A stretch of 64,000 nucleotides of DNA. Source: Helicoverpa zea (lineage: Eukaryota; Arthropoda; Insecta; Lepidoptera; Noctuidae). Below the pieces are notes generated by a model. That model saw only the letters and a list, made by a program, of their open reading frames with translations. It made no database searches and was not told where the DNA came from. Position numbers and translations under genes: made by a program. Of this stretch, positions 49,018 through 61,502 are shown piece by piece. Position 1 is the stretch's first letter, and each line of letters starts with the position of its first letter. The stretch lies in NCBI RefSeq assembly GCF_022581195.2, contig NC_061482.1, positions 10,974,001 to 11,038,000 of the forward strand, in the 5' to 3' direction.

Positions 49018-49610
49018 ATTGCCAGATGGCCGGGACATGCGGGATTGACCCGGAATAACGTGTCTTGTCCCGTGGCCAGGGTAGATGTAACTATAAGATG
49101 TACATAAGGTGTAACTTGCCCGTTTTCACCAAAAATCTCTTAACGTTTCCCTAACTAAGTGTCACTTAGAATAAGGGCTCCCCCAATAATGAAGGTTATA
49201 AGGGTCACTTAAACTTTGGTGAAAACGAAATTCGTACTAAGTGTTCCCTAAATGTTCTTAGGGGATCCCTAAATTTAGGTATTTGTTGGTGAAAATGGGC
49301 ATTCGAGTCCCGGATTTTGAATACAGACATACACTAGCTTTTTTCATTATGTTACTAGTAGCGGGCCGCTTCCCTCCCTTTGTTACCCCGCTGAACCTCA
49401 AAAATCTCTTGAATTTACAAAATTATTATAATTGTTCGTTCTTAAGAAGTGAGCCCAGATTTCGCAAGTATTTTGGAAGGACAGCAAAACCATTCTTCGA
49501 ACATTTGAATTTTGAATGAAAGCAAAAAAAGGATAAGTAGGTATCTTTCATACTTTTTTCGTAATTCTCGAATTGTCCCGGAACTTAAATACCTGTATCT
49601 GGCAACCCTG
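49018..49610. mobile_element. TTGCCAGAT...ATCTGGCAA inverted-end element carrying a nested MITE
   Basis: ATTGCCAGATGGCCGGGAC at the left and GTCCCGGAAC...ATCTGGCAACCCT at the right form an imperfect inverted pair. GTCCCG words recur inside. The interior holds the foldback MITE at 49118-49300. Class not determined. Confidence 0.45.
49118..49300. mobile_element. 183-base foldback MITE, GCCCRTTTTCACCAA ends
   Basis: Ends GCCCGTTTTCACCAAAAAT and, read inward from the right, GCCCATTTTCACCAACAAAT. Internal words such as CTAAGTG, CTTAGGG and GGTGAAAACG also pair. No coding capacity. Confidence 0.8.
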
Positions 49611-50352
49611 TGCCTATTACGAAAGGTTTGTAGATCTTATCGCATTTCATACAGCAGTGTTGAGATTTGTGCCGGTCTATTAACAAAATATTCACTAATG
49701 TACATTACATATTTACGTCAAAAGCTTTTAAAGTAATTAGTGCAATACGCCTATGGTCTAATGAATTTAAATGAAATGCAGCCCATTATTTTGAGCAATG
49801 CGATGAATTATAATGCAAATGTTTCTGTTTTCGTCCATATCCGTGTACACTCAAAGATTGTCTGGTGGATTTGCTGTCAAAATAAATAGTATATCATCGT
49901 AAATAAAGTAGATACACTATTTTTGGTGCATTTAAATACAACGAGGAGTTTTACAATGAGAAGTTATGTTATTTAACTGTTACGTATGTATAAAACTAGC
50001 CATTTACTCATAATATACGAAAGTTTGTAGGTATCTTCATATGTGGGTGTACGTACCCATATGTTTGTTTACATATCACGACAAAACTACTCAGAATAAT
50101 AAGTATAAAAGTCTCTTTTTATCGATGTGCCGTTAGTAATTCCGCCTGGACGTGAGTGAAACTGCAGGCAGAAGCTTGTATACTTAGCTATAATATTTGT
50201 AGGGCAGTAGCGTAATGCGTTATACATAAGTCTGTAAATCTTGACATAAGAAATACAAGAATAGATTTGAAAACGTTTGATTGATTTAACCCGGTTTTAA
50301 GTCGAGATTCTTGACTTCGAGTATTTCTAGAAAATTATCTTAAAACATTAAT

Positions 50353-50496
50353 GGCCTTACTACAATAACTTTAACCACTGTTTTACACTTGTCTAAAAAA
50401 AATGTGGCTCCAAAATGAACCATATGTCAACGTCATAATTTAACATTTTTTTAGACAAGTCTTAAACTGACGTTAAAAAGTTTTTGTGGTAAGACG
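50353..50496. mobile_element. 144-base foldback MITE
   Basis: Nearly the whole unit is an imperfect hairpin of about 50-base arms. The outer arm is GCCTTACTACAATAACTTT against GTCTTACCACAAAAACTTT; the inner arm is ACTTGTCTAAAAAAAATGT against ACTTGTCTAAAAAAATGTT. The loop is about 35 bases. Confidence 0.75.
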
Positions 50497-51692
50497 GTTA
50501 CACTTTATTCTACTGCTTCTAGGTTTCGTTGAATATTAAGTAACATGAAGTCTTTCAATAATCTAAACAACCGTGACCAGAGCCTTAACAAATGTCCTCT
50601 TTAACTCCTAGTTACATGTCGCACGTTCATTTCTCACCCTTTACAGTGAGTAAGCATTTCCAACTTACTCATCAATTAAAATAACTTATCCATCAAAATA
50701 AAGTTTTAAAGAAACAAGATCAGGTAAACAACGGAAGAAAAGTGCATCATCGCGATTTATTCATATCGTTCATATAACTACTGCATGAAAGCTTGCAAAG
50801 CATAAAACATACAAACTATACGTGCGTAACGACACGTAAAATAACTCGTAAGCTACCTATAATAGTAACACTGAAATATTTTTGTTTTATCAAGCGATCC
50901 CCGTTTCGGCTGAAAGCACGCGCCCGGTTTGTTTGCGAAACTATTAAAATCTTAGCTTGTGTATTTTATGAGTATCGCGTCAGACATATCATGTGCGTTG
51001 TAAAAACAATGTTTCAGTAACATTAAAATCATCAACAATACGTAATATCCTGTTGCCGACGACGGTAAACCATTTTTTATGTTCACTGGTCGAACGGAAA
51101 TAGAGACAGAATCTTTTAATTTGACAAGACAGATGGTCAAGCCGTAGATTTCGATGTTATCATACGTCAGCAACTATTTGGCATGGAACATAAAAAAAAA
51201 TCAACGAGCATTTACTTCAATGAATTTTTATATAAACATAATATAAATGTTTACTACACACAAATATCTACGAATGTTTGATCAAAAATTATATAATAGA
51301 ATCGACAATGACCGTCGCGGTATTTGTTTCGCGTATCATCCCCACCTGATACATTACTGTCGAACAGTGAAACCAATTCAAAATAGAATTCGCAAACATT
51401 CGATATCGGGATATTTTTAGTATCGAAAACCGGGTTTTTAGTCGGACACGAGGTATTGTAATATGCACTCGTTCAACGCTGAACGGCTAAAAATAATCAC
51501 GCAATAGGAATTCGAACGCACATTACCGGTAACCAATCCTAAATTAAAATTTGGGAATTAAATTTTGTAACAGAAGAAATATATATAGAAATAAATCAAT
51601 CAGCAGATCAATGAATAGATGTCGCACAGCAATTAAATATGAAAGGTAAAATTCGCTGAGGTTGCATAGAAAGTGAATGTTAGTGTACTGAC
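50497..51692. other. no feature seen
   Basis: AT-rich sequence without a supported gene or repeat. Confidence 0.4.
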
Positions 51693-51928
51693 CTGGAGCG
51701 TGTATAGGCGGCGAGTAGGAAGACGGGACTGGGCAGTCGAGCGGCGGCGGTGCGGCGCGTGAGCAGCGTGGGCGAGCCTATGTTTAACCGTGAGCCACAC
51801 AGAAATAATACTGACTTTTGTTCCGAATGATTTCCTTGTCGAAAAAGAACTGCAACAAACGGAGGAAGCCGAACGAAGCGCGGATTTCCGACGATATGTA
51901 ATGCAGCGCTCACGTTTGGCACTTATAT
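51693..51928 (-). promoter_or_regulatory. candidate promoter and 5' untranslated exon
   Basis: A GC-rich island on the minus strand runs into a good donor, GCTCCAG|GTCAGT, at 51693/51692. At its other end a TATA-like CAATATAAGTG (51921-51930) lies about 30 bases before GCTGCATTACAT, a plausible start. The position and strand would suit a noncoding first exon spliced to the acceptor at 45959, 5.7 kb away, making it the promoter of the myofilin-like gene. The short open frame across it has no family support. This is inference only. Confidence 0.3.
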
Positions 51929-53951
51929 TGTCTCAAAATTCCAAATATACAGTGTGATAAACATTGGCGCATAGATTCTATAAAAGGCATTCACTCACAA
52001 TATCTATAAATACTCGAATTACAAATTGTAATGAAGAGCTTGCGTAGTAGTGACACGTAATGTTGATTTTAGATATTTTATCTTATTGTTCATTGCTCAA
52101 AACCTACCTACCTTACCTACTCTTCTCGAAATTTCTTGACGGAAAAAAGATTATCTTAGTCAGTTTACTGTAAGGAAAGCTAATTGTTTCATACTCTTTG
52201 ATGATACAAACACTGGGCAGTAATGTAAAAGCATGATCATCAAAAAGCTTATACTTTTTTCATGTTTCAAACATTAAGGTTCGTAGAAAAATATTCTCTC
52301 CTGACGTAAAATACTCAAATCAATAAATAAAATAATTACACTGAGATTAAATAAATAGACTGTTGGATAGATATCCAACAGAATTCGTGATGGAAATGGT
52401 TATTTCAACTTTTTTATTCTCAAAAAAACTTTTGAGTAACGCAAACCTGAGTGAAACTAAAGCAAATATTCGATTCACGGTTCATCCTATCAAATAAGTT
52501 TTTTTATCCCAGCTATTCCAATCCGAATAAGAATTCAATTTAAGCTATGTACATTGTATGTATTCGTATTATAAAATTAATTTACTTGTCGTACAATTCT
52601 GTTTATACCATTCATCTGACTACTCTTAACCTTCAAATACCCGAATGCCTCAACCTAAATCCAATTGCAAACGTTCAGTTAATATAATTATAAAAGAAGA
52701 CGTCATGAAGCTATGGATTTTCCATGACCTTCAGCCGATAAACCTTCAGACGCCAATCGGTAAACGTAGAAATTCAATTTTATTTTTCCTATGATTCAAT
52801 CTCGTTGGCAACCTTGAACTTAATGGTATTTTTCTGAAGCGGCAATAAATATCATGGAATATTTTCCCTTTAGCACAAACTTCTTTACAATCAGGCTGCA
52901 TTCATTTTACTCAGCTGCGCACACGAGCAGATGCATACAGTTCGTTCCTAGTCACGTTTCAAAGTCACGTGAAACGTAATCCCCTTATCTAGGCATGGGC
53001 CCAAAATAGGGTATACGGGTCAGCCGACTCCATTTCCCATATTACGGCAGGCATATTTCAAATCGTAACAGGATTAGGCAATGTCAGTGCAACTGAAATA
53101 TCGATACGGAAAAAAGTAATGGCATTTGTAACGGCACTGTCAGCCAACGCGATGAGAATCCGACTGCAATTATCGACGTATGAAAATGTAGTTACGATGC
53201 CCGTAACTAGTTTCAGAAACGACTAATTGATGAATGTGGTTTTGAATGATCGTTTATGAGCATGGGTGCATTGATTTTAAGTTGACTTTTTGTTTAGATT
53301 TCGCTTAATGTCTTTGCATTTCTGAAGTTAGCCATTCGCCTCTCGGTTTGTTTAATTCATTGCGAAGAAAATAGTTGCCAACTTCGGAAAAGCAAAGCTC
53401 ACCGACAAGATCTGCACGAAGTCAAAGTCGAGGGTCAAACGACGCAAACGGTAAAATATTGTATTTTACAAATTATGTTACAACGATAAATACCCCGATG
53501 GCCCTAAATAATATGAACCTCAATAAAAGCTAGCAAAACTCTCCCTTTTATTATGAAAAGTTGACTAGAAGTTAGTACATGTTTTACGCAGTTTAGTTTC
53601 AAGGATTGTTAAGGATTAAGTGGGTCTGTAGGCAATGGGCAGAGGTCTGGAGGCACAGACAAATGAGCGTCATACAATACCTTGTCACTTGGCAGCCAAT
53701 TTCAATGCCGCCATGTCTACGGTATTGTTTCGCGAATAATAATACGCTATTAACTATTTCCAATGTACATACGGAACGAGATTTACTAATTGTACTTACT
53801 GCCTTGAAATTCGAGGAGCTCATGTCTAAGTTACATCCGCATGGGTCGATCGATAGTAAAGCTAAGGCTAAGCTTTACGCGGCTGGTCCGTGGATGGGTG
53901 GTCTACGTCATGATGACGTCCTCTGTCTTTCGAAAGATACATCAAATTGGT
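51929..53951. other. no feature seen
   Basis: AT-rich sequence. A frame at 53606-53971 is open for 121 codons but shows no motif or splice site and runs into a SINE fragment. Confidence 0.4.
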
Positions 53952-54150
53952 GGGTTCTTACGGTTATTTGAACATTTTTGGCAGTGGTTACCGGTAACAG
54001 TAGGAAATTCTGACAACCAGTCATATCAAGGAGTGTCGGGTTATCCAGGTATTGAAGAGATTAGGTAGTCATACCATGTAAAACATCGGTACTAAGCTGC
54101 ATTTAGTTAGACTGGAAGCCGACCCCAACATAGTTTTGAAAAGGCTGGGC
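53952..54150 (+). repeat. decayed SINE family 2 copy, head missing
   Basis: TTATTTGAACATTTTTGGCA, CAACCAGTCATATCAAGG, TAGACTGGAAGCCGACCC and CAACATAGTTTTGAAAAGGC follow the order of the reference SINE at 40843-41230. Confidence 0.75.
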
Positions 54151-55549
54151 TGTTCCCAACCCAGATATTGTAAAGTTAATATGATCAACAGGGCCCTAAG
54201 GATCCAAATACCTAAGTCAACAAATGTGACGTTCATAAAACGTCGCGTAGAATATACGAGTTTATTCACGAAAATATATCATTTACGAAACGAGTTCAGA
54301 ATTATAAACAACAAAATGAAAACAAGTGATGTGTTATGAGTAAAATTGATAAACGAGTCATTATTAATAGCGGCGTGATGTGAATAACGTGCGGATATAT
54401 TTAAAATCAGTTTTTCAGCTGTTTACGTGTGTCTTGAAAGGCAGTATGTTCAATGTATGTACAACATAAGCTATGTGCAGTGAATTACTTTCAAAATCGG
54501 TCCAGGTGTTTTTGTTTTAGACGATACAATAATTATGAGACAACAGTCATTTCATTTTTTTTAGGTATGTATGCCTTAAAGGTTTTTTGGATTTTATCAT
54601 TTTGTAATTATTTACTTAAAGAAGTTCTAATTAATTAGGCTAGTTTGACTTTGAATGTAAATATATTCATTTATAAAAGCTATAATCCAATTTCGTTTAT
54701 TTATTAATTCAGATTTAATCAATAAGATGTAGGTACTTAAATATAAGAAAATGATGGCCACATTTAATGAGGTTCGCTTATAACTAGCCGTCGATAATAA
54801 TGTTAGGTGTGCCGATGCAAACGACATCACGGGTGAATTGGTTAAACGTTACTACGTAATATGAAATGAGGAAACACATCCTGGGAGGTAATTCTGAACT
54901 TCAAAGGGCTGGCTGCAGTTTTGGTATCGGACTTTTATGACCATGTCGTACTAGATTGTTTTGATGGGTTCGGAAAGCGCTCAAGTACTTTTAACGAGTA
55001 AAATGAGTAACTGTGAAAAATATATCGTATCTATTTACCTGACCGCCCAGAAGGTTTTTTTGTACTAGTTGTTCCCCGTGGTTTCATGTTCACCAAGTTT
55101 ATCTTCCTTACATCAGCTATCAGCCAGCGAAAGTCCCGACAAAATCTGTCGAGTCATTTTAGAGTTTTTATCATTTATCAAACTGTCAAATAGACATACA
55201 AGAATAGTTTTTTTCATTCCAATTATTTATTTGTACGTATATTATATGTACTTAGGTACATATATTGTATAGGTAACTACGTATGGATTAAATGTATCTT
55301 AAACAAACATCTAAAGGTAGATATTTGTACTACACACTCTCAAGATGCCTATAAATACACTACGCACACACTCAACGAAATATTCAGACACCTTTCGAGC
55401 AAGCACTATGGCGCAAGCTTCGTATAGTTTTCTGTCACAAGTTAGTTTCACCTATAAATGATTCAACACATAATTATTGTTGTATATGGACACTAGTAAA
55501 TAAGGAACGGGGTGAAATAGTTGGTAAATAGTGAGTGAACTTCAATACC
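54151..55549. other. no feature seen
   Basis: AT-rich DNA. A short ACTAGTTGTTCCCCGTGGTT (from 55064) is the beginning of another LINE/SINE-tail fragment. Confidence 0.4.
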
Positions 55550-55967
55550 TAAGGGTGCGTCCACATCTGGCGAATGCGCCGCGAATGCGCAGCACGCGAG
55601 CCGATCGCGAGCTGTCCGCGAGCTGCGCGCGTGCAGTCACTGCAATAGTTCGGTGCGCCTCTTTAGCGCAACTCACGCAAGGCTCGTATAGAGCGCGCGA
55701 GCGGCGCGCGAGCGGCGCGCGATCTGCGCGCAATCAGTTCTCGCCCTTACAGTTCCGTATATTGGCTCAGTACTATCGAAGATGGCAGACGTCGCGCGCC
55801 GCCTGCGCGCCGCTCGCGTGCGGCGCTTAGGTCGCGCGCGAGCTGCGCGCGGGCGGCGCAGAAGCGGCGCACGAACAAAAATGCACGCGCGCAGCTCGCG
55901 AACAGCTCGCGATCGGCTCGCGTGCTGCGCATTCGCGGCGCATTCGCCAGATGTGGACGCACCCTAA
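55550..55967. mobile_element. Harbinger-like foldback MITE, CpG-rich
   Basis: A 412-base element (55553-55964) flanked by TAA on both sides. The terminal inverted repeats are near-perfect for at least 65 bases, beginning GGGTGCGTCCACATCTGGCG. The rest is dense in GCGCG words such as GCTCGCG and GCGCGCGAG in both orientations. A 3-base TAA duplication fits the PIF/Harbinger class. Reading frames in it are by-products of CpG richness. Confidence 0.88.
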
Positions 55968-56159
55968 CACTGATAGTGTTAAGTTAGTTAAGTATGATAA
56001 AGGAGAATGGAAACATGCTTGGAACAGCCAAAACGTGCGATGTGTTGCTTCAAGTATATATAGCTATAGACGGTAAATTAGCAAGTTTGAACTCCTGGTT
56101 TCAATGGTTTGCTTATGTATTTGAAGTAGAAAATCCTGCCAACTTATAATACGATTTTA

Positions 56160-56378
56160 AGATCCATACTGATATTGTAAATGCGAAAGTAACTCTGTCT
56201 GTCTGTTACGATTTCACGTCTAAACCACTTAACTGATTTTAATGAAATTTGGTACAGAGATATAGTTGACTTTGAGAAAGAACATAGGATAGTTTTTGTC
56301 CCTTGCTTTCGAAGAGTTCTCTTGGGAACGCGATGTAACCGAACTCGACGCGGGCGAAGCCGCGGGCGGAGCTAGTTG
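56160..56378 (+). repeat. dispersed repeat (retroelement tail)
   Basis: GATCCATACTGATATTGTAA, CTGTCTGTCTGTTACG, TTAATGAAATTTGGTACAGA and GACGCGGGCGAAGCCGCGG, a common lepidopteran and wider insect LINE tail (RTE-like by memory). Confidence 0.75.
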
Positions 56379-56699
56379 TAGGTACTATATTTTGCCTTTA
56401 AATATGCGATGTTCTAATTCATGAACAATATCATTAAACATTACAAATTACAACCCTACATTAAACATGCTTAGAACAGCCAAACCTTGCCATGTGCTGC
56501 AGTCAAGTAGAATATAGACGGTAAATTAGCAAGTTTGCCCTCCTGGTTTCAATGGTTTCTTATGTACATATACAATGTGTGGTAGAAAATAATCTTGAGA
56601 ACTAATGATACACAACTACTATGTACACTTTCGTCATTGTCGTTGGCAATGTGCATTTAAAGTAACTTTTATTCCAAGCTTTAAAAATTGTTAGGGATT

Positions 56700-56875
56700 T
56701 TTTTGCCTAAGTTGGTGTCGACTTCCAATTTAACAGTATGTAACTGAGTACCAGTGTTTTACATGGTGTGACTGCCCATACTGACCTTTTCAACTGAGTT
56801 ACTCGAGTATAATTTTACCCCGATGTTAGACTGGTTGTCAGACTTTTTACTTGAGTATGACTGCCAAAAATGTCT
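56700..56875 (-). repeat. SINE family 2 fragment interrupted by transposon
   Basis: CTAAGTTGGTGTCGACTTCC, ACTGAGTACCAGTGTTTTAC, GACTGCCCATACTGACC and TTAGACTGGTTGTCAGAC follow the reference SINE. The match stops just before the 0.9-kb element at 56885. Confidence 0.75.
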
Positions 56876-56884
56876 AAAATTATA

Positions 56885-57798
56885 GTTCGGCCATTCAGAG
56901 AATGCGTTCCTGACACGTCGCGATTGAACTGACGACGTAACTTTGCAATGGCGTTGCAGTTACGATAAAAATATTTTTGCTGGTTGTTTACCGTTTTAAC
57001 AATTGAGGAGCATTAAAACAACATTATTATATCAATAATCAATGAATGTTATAATTTTGTGCCAAACTGAGTGTCAAATAACTTGGTAAACAATATTTTT
57101 CTAAATCTATACTGCGCTATTACAAGGTTATGTCAGCGGTTTATATTTTGTAGTGCTGTGCTAAAAATAACAGGCAAGTATCGTAATCTGTTCTTATTTA
57201 TAAGACTTAATTAATAAGACTTAATTATAACTTTTATGAAATATAAAAATAAAACTATGACCAAACCGCATTTTTATACTTAGATTAAAAATGGTAACCC
57301 CAAATGGCGTTATGGGCCGCCATTTTGTGACGCTAAAACAGTCGTCCGTTGTCGTTTCGTGCGCATAGACCACGTTTTTCAAGTGTTTTCGATCTGTTTT
57401 TATTTGATTACCCGGCTTTTGTTAGACCGAGATATCAGGATTGATTCTGTTATTGATAATAATATAATTATACATGTAGGCGAAGATGATGATGAAGACA
57501 CCACCTCCTCAAGCAAATCGGAGTCTGATTAATATTCTGTTCGCACATTCAATTCAATGTACTTGTAACAAAGAATAAATAAAACAATTTTATTATATGA
57601 ATATTACCTTTTTTTGGTTTCCACTTAAATAACTAAAATATAAAACAAATGATTCCGCCAATTTAAAACGAAAATAATCTTAAAATAATGCGGCGGTTCA
57701 TTTTGAAGGAACGGTAACGAACTCAGTGTTATGTTGTGCCCATCACTAGTCGTGACTAACTGATAGGTGTCAGGAACGCATTCTCTGAACGGCCGAAG
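56885..57798 (-). mobile_element. 0.9-kb inverted-repeat element, copy 1
   Basis: Ends carry CGGCCRTTCAGAGAATGCGT followed by TCCTGACAC as 29-base inverted repeats. TTATA flanks both sides, a probable target duplication. On the plus strand a frame before a TAA reads LLLDRDIRIDSVIDNN, then GEDDDEDTTSSSKSESD, followed by AATAAA: the C-terminal end of a lost protein, likely a transposase. It lacks about 40 bases present in copies 2 and 3. It lies in opposite orientation to them. Confidence 0.88.
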
Positions 57799-58289
57799 TT
57801 ATAATAATGAAACTTCCAATATTATGACAGTTAGATTTTTTGATTATAACTATGAAAATTCTTGAGAATGCGAACTATGTTCGCAATTTTACCCCAGAGA
57901 CTTAAAATTCCAACTGATTTTGAAACATGAATGGATGGATCTCAAATCCACACAAAAGACGTTCAAGCTTTTAAGGTAGAATTCCGTGGGTCGCGGCTTA
58001 CGCAGCCGCGCGCGGCTTACGACAGTCGTCGGCCGCGCGCGACAATAGTCAACCTATGAAAATGTATGGCGCCGCTGCCGAGGCTCGCGACAGTCGCGCG
58101 CGGCCGACGAATTTCGTCAGCCGCGCGCGGCCGTACGCTTCTCAACATGGTCTAGCGCTTAATAACATCTATAGAATTTTAGTAAAACCAGAATTAAATT
58201 GTTTTTTATTTAGTCGGCAAAACTTCCTTTTGTTTTCATTACAATACAAATGCTTTTGAATCAGTATTTGGTAGTATCCTTCTTCATTT

Positions 58290-58385
58290 CTACTTTTTAA
58301 AGATAGGGTCGATTGGTAATCTATTTTCATAATACAGCCACAGCAGCACGCCATCCTCCTCTTCTTCAAGGATATCAATTAGCAC
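58290..58385 (-). pseudogene. Harbinger transposase N-terminal remnant
   Basis: 31 codons and a stop on the minus strand: an acidic start ILEEEEDG followed by LLWLYYENRLPIDPIFKK. The match to Harbinger transposase starts is from memory. The rest of the gene is gone, replaced on one side by the inserted element. Confidence 0.35.
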
Positions 58386-58422
58386 TTCGACTAGAGGGAA
58401 CGGACGAACAAAATCTACTATA

Positions 58423-59377
58423 CTTCGGCCGTTCAGAGAATGCGTTCCTGACACCTATCAGTTAGTCACGACTAGTGATGGGCACAACATAACACTGAGT
58501 TCGTTACCGTTCCTTCAAAATGAACCGCCGCATTATTTTAAGATTATTTTCGTTTTAAATTGGCGGAATCATTTGTTTTATATTTTAGTTATTTAAGTGG
58601 AAACCAAAAAAAGGTAATATTCATATAATAAAATTGTTTTATTTATTCTTTGTTACATACATTGAATTGAATGTGCGAACAGAATATTAATCAGACTCCG
58701 ATTTGCTTGAGGAGGTGGTGTCTTCATCATCATCTTCGCCTACATGTATAATTATATTATTATCAATAACAGAATCAATCCTGATATCTCGGTCTAACAA
58801 AAGCCGGGTAATCAAATAAAAACAGATCGAAAACACTTGAAAATCGTGGTCTATGCGCACGAAACGACAACGGACGACTGTTTTAGCGTCACAAAATGGC
58901 GGCCCATAACGCCATTTGGGGTTACCATTTTTAATCTAAGTATAAAAATGCGGTTTGGTCATAGTTTTATTTTTATATTTCATAAACGTTATAATTAAGT
59001 CTTATAGTCCATTATTTTCCAATTCTTAAAAAGAAAATCAAAACGTATTATTTTATATTATAACTGTATAAGAACAGATTACGATACTTGCCTGTTATTT
59101 TTAGCACAGCACTACAAAATATAAACCGCTGACATAACCTTGTAATAGCGCAGTATAGATTTAGAAAAATATTGTTTACCAAGTTATTTGACACTCAGTT
59201 TGGCACAAAATTATAACATTCATTGATTATTGATATAATAATGTTGTTTTAATGCTCCTCAATTGTTAAAACGGTAAACAACCAGCAAAAATATTTTTAT
59301 CGTAACTGCAACGCCATTGCAAAGTTACGTCGTCAGTTCAATCGCGACGTGTCAGGAACGCATTCTCTGAATGGCCG
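58423..59377 (+). mobile_element. 0.9-kb inverted-repeat element, copy 2
   Basis: Same family as 56885-57798, opposite orientation, near-identical to copy 3 at 63056. The ends are CTTCGGCCGTTCAGAGAATG at the left and the matching repeat at the right; TATA lies on both sides. The coding remnant is on the minus strand. Inserted 14 bases from the right arm of the Harbinger-like element. Confidence 0.88.
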
Positions 59378-59528
59378 TATAATTTCAACACAATGCCGCG
59401 CGCGGCTTACGAAATTCGTCGGCCGCGCGCGACTGTCGCGGACCTCGGCAGCGGTGCCATACATTTTCATAGGTTGACTATTGTCGCGCGCGGCTGTCGC
59501 AGCCGCGATCCACGGAATTCTACCTTTA

Positions 59529-60335
59529 GATTTTCAGAAGGAAACTAAGAAAAGGTTTGTAAGGGAGACAGTTTAAAATTGGAATAAATTATACCTACTT
59601 ACGTTTTAAGATATTTTATGTTTAAAAATAAAACGTAATTGCGGCTTTTGTAGGAGGTCCAAGGAGGTCCCATGTTTTTATGAATGTTATGGTAGCACTC
59701 CAGCTGTAATGCCTATGGTCAGCGTCTTAAAAATAAAATACATGAGAACTTTCTTCAGTAAATTAAAGTTGAATACTAATATTTAGACTTTTTTTATATA
59801 TACTAGTACTTATACTTATCTTTCTTCAGTTACTTTATTTATCCCACAGATTTCTGTTACCTATCTATGTGTAGCATCTAAGCGAGATGCTCATAAGCAT
59901 GCTACGCAGGATTCTAACTAAATAAAAATGCTTCATCAAGATTGTAAAAGTATTGTAATCTGTCAGTTTATTTTTTGAAGGAGAAAAATTAATAAAATAT
60001 AAAACATAACACACACACAAAAAGTTCCGACTGTACAGGTTTTAGTCCGCCACATATGTATGTACTGACAGTATATTCAGTAGCCCGATAGGTACAAAAT
60101 TTTGCCCCACATACGTTGCGGTCCAATAAAATCACCGACTCCCACATTTCATCGTTCAACATGAAACACAATCAGGAAACTTATTTCATACAAAATTGTG
60201 TTTAAGAAGCGCTGAAATTTTCTATCTTTAGATTTTCTAATAGCAAACATCTTCCATGTAGGAGGTCAGAGTACTACACTGAACATATTTTTTACAACAT
60301 CAGCGATCCGATTGTTGGGAAATATATTTTTTAAA
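59529..60335. other. no feature seen
   Basis: AT-rich sequence without recognised gene or repeat. Confidence 0.4.
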
Positions 60336-60480
60336 GGTGAAGGAAAACATCTCGAGGAAACCTGGACTACAAAGTCTGAAATCACCAACCCGCATTGAGC
60401 AAGCGTGGTGATTAATGTTCAATCCCTCTCCGCGTGAGAGGAGGCCTGTGCCCAGCAATGGGACGATGAAAAGGCGTGCA
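60336..60480 (+). repeat. SINE tail fragment (same tail as 43305-43573)
   Basis: GTGAAGGAAAACATCTCGAG, CTGGACTACAAAGTCTGAAA and GGAGGCCTGTGCCCAGCAAT match the second half of 43305-43573; the tRNA head is absent. Confidence 0.8.
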
Positions 60481-61502
60481 AGGTAACGGAACGTACCTAT
60501 ATTTTGTGAGAAATATAATTATATTTATAATGTAATTTATGCGTACTCATTCATCTTCATATTTATGAGCCCAAAAAACTATCGGCCGACTTAAAGTTTG
60601 CAGTGTACTCTTAGTGCGTTCAATTTTACGAATCAGAGTAATTGCATCGCCCCTTGCTGTTGATAAAGGCATGTATTGATAAATGCAGTCGTGTTTGTGA
60701 AAGCTGGCAACATTCGGTTTACCTTTGATGTATTGAGTGAGGAACTAAATACACTCAGCTGCAGAAAAATCAAACATATCTCTGCATATTCAGCGAGTTT
60801 TAAAGAGATTAATCATACTTATGTTATATAGCACCAAAGTTTGTATGTACAGATGTTGATGTATGGAAGCTGGTTCCTCTTTTTAATTACCGAATAGTTT
60901 GCAATGGCTACTTTATATCCGGGAAGAAGGCTGAAATCGCTGGCAGACACTTAATAATTAATCTTTTTTTTATGCTTGGTTAGAAACATCGGGTACCTAC
61001 CTACCTAATGACCTACCTACTTACTTACTTTGAAACATAGTATGTTGCATTTTATATACATATAAGACCCTACTAAAGAATCAATGACTGTGGTGGAGCG
61101 AGCTCGAGTTCGGCTCGCACTTGACCCGTTTTTAAATGTAAACAAAATCTGAACTGAATCTGTTTGTGCATTTGCTCCAGATGTGTAATGCAATGTATTA
61201 TTATCGGTAACATGTATTAAGATTCCTGAATATATTGCAATGTATGTTTAACGTACCGTAACGTATGGTGGTGGGTGACGACGGGCTGCTGATCTTTAAA
61301 AAGAATAGTTTAAAAAACTAAACAATATGCTTTTTGTAACGTTTCTTGGCTAGTCAGGTATTGTCATCAGAACACAGTGTATGCAAAATTTCATCCTAAT
61401 CGAAGGCCGGGAAGTCAAATTAAGATTCCAAGATTTTCTTACACACATAGTTACAAGTAAAGCTAATATAAGCGTGTTAAAAAGTGCCCTACGCTTTTAC
61501 TG
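60481..61502. other. no feature seen
   Basis: AT-rich sequence; nothing recognised. Confidence 0.4.

Larger units (their letters stand above)
57971..59528. mobile_element. Harbinger-like foldback element interrupted by another transposon
   Basis: Arms 57974-58137 and 59391-59525 are inverted copies (outer end AGGTAGAATTCCGTGG, CpG-rich GCCGCGCGCGGC within), flanked by TTA on both sides. Without the inserted 0.96-kb element the unit is about 600 bases. On the minus strand 58385-58290 reads LIDILEEEEDG then LLWLYYENRLPIDPIFKK and a stop, resembling the acidic N-terminus of PIF/Harbinger transposases. TSD size and this remnant agree. Confidence 0.75.

Noticed and set aside
51680..51922. 80-codon minus-strand frame
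   Set aside because: Better read as a noncoding 5' exon and promoter; no motif.
53606..53971. 121-codon plus-strand frame
   Set aside because: No family, no splice sites, and it runs into a SINE fragment.
55531..55967. Arg/Ala-rich frames on both strands
   Set aside because: Side effect of GCGCG repeats in the foldback element.
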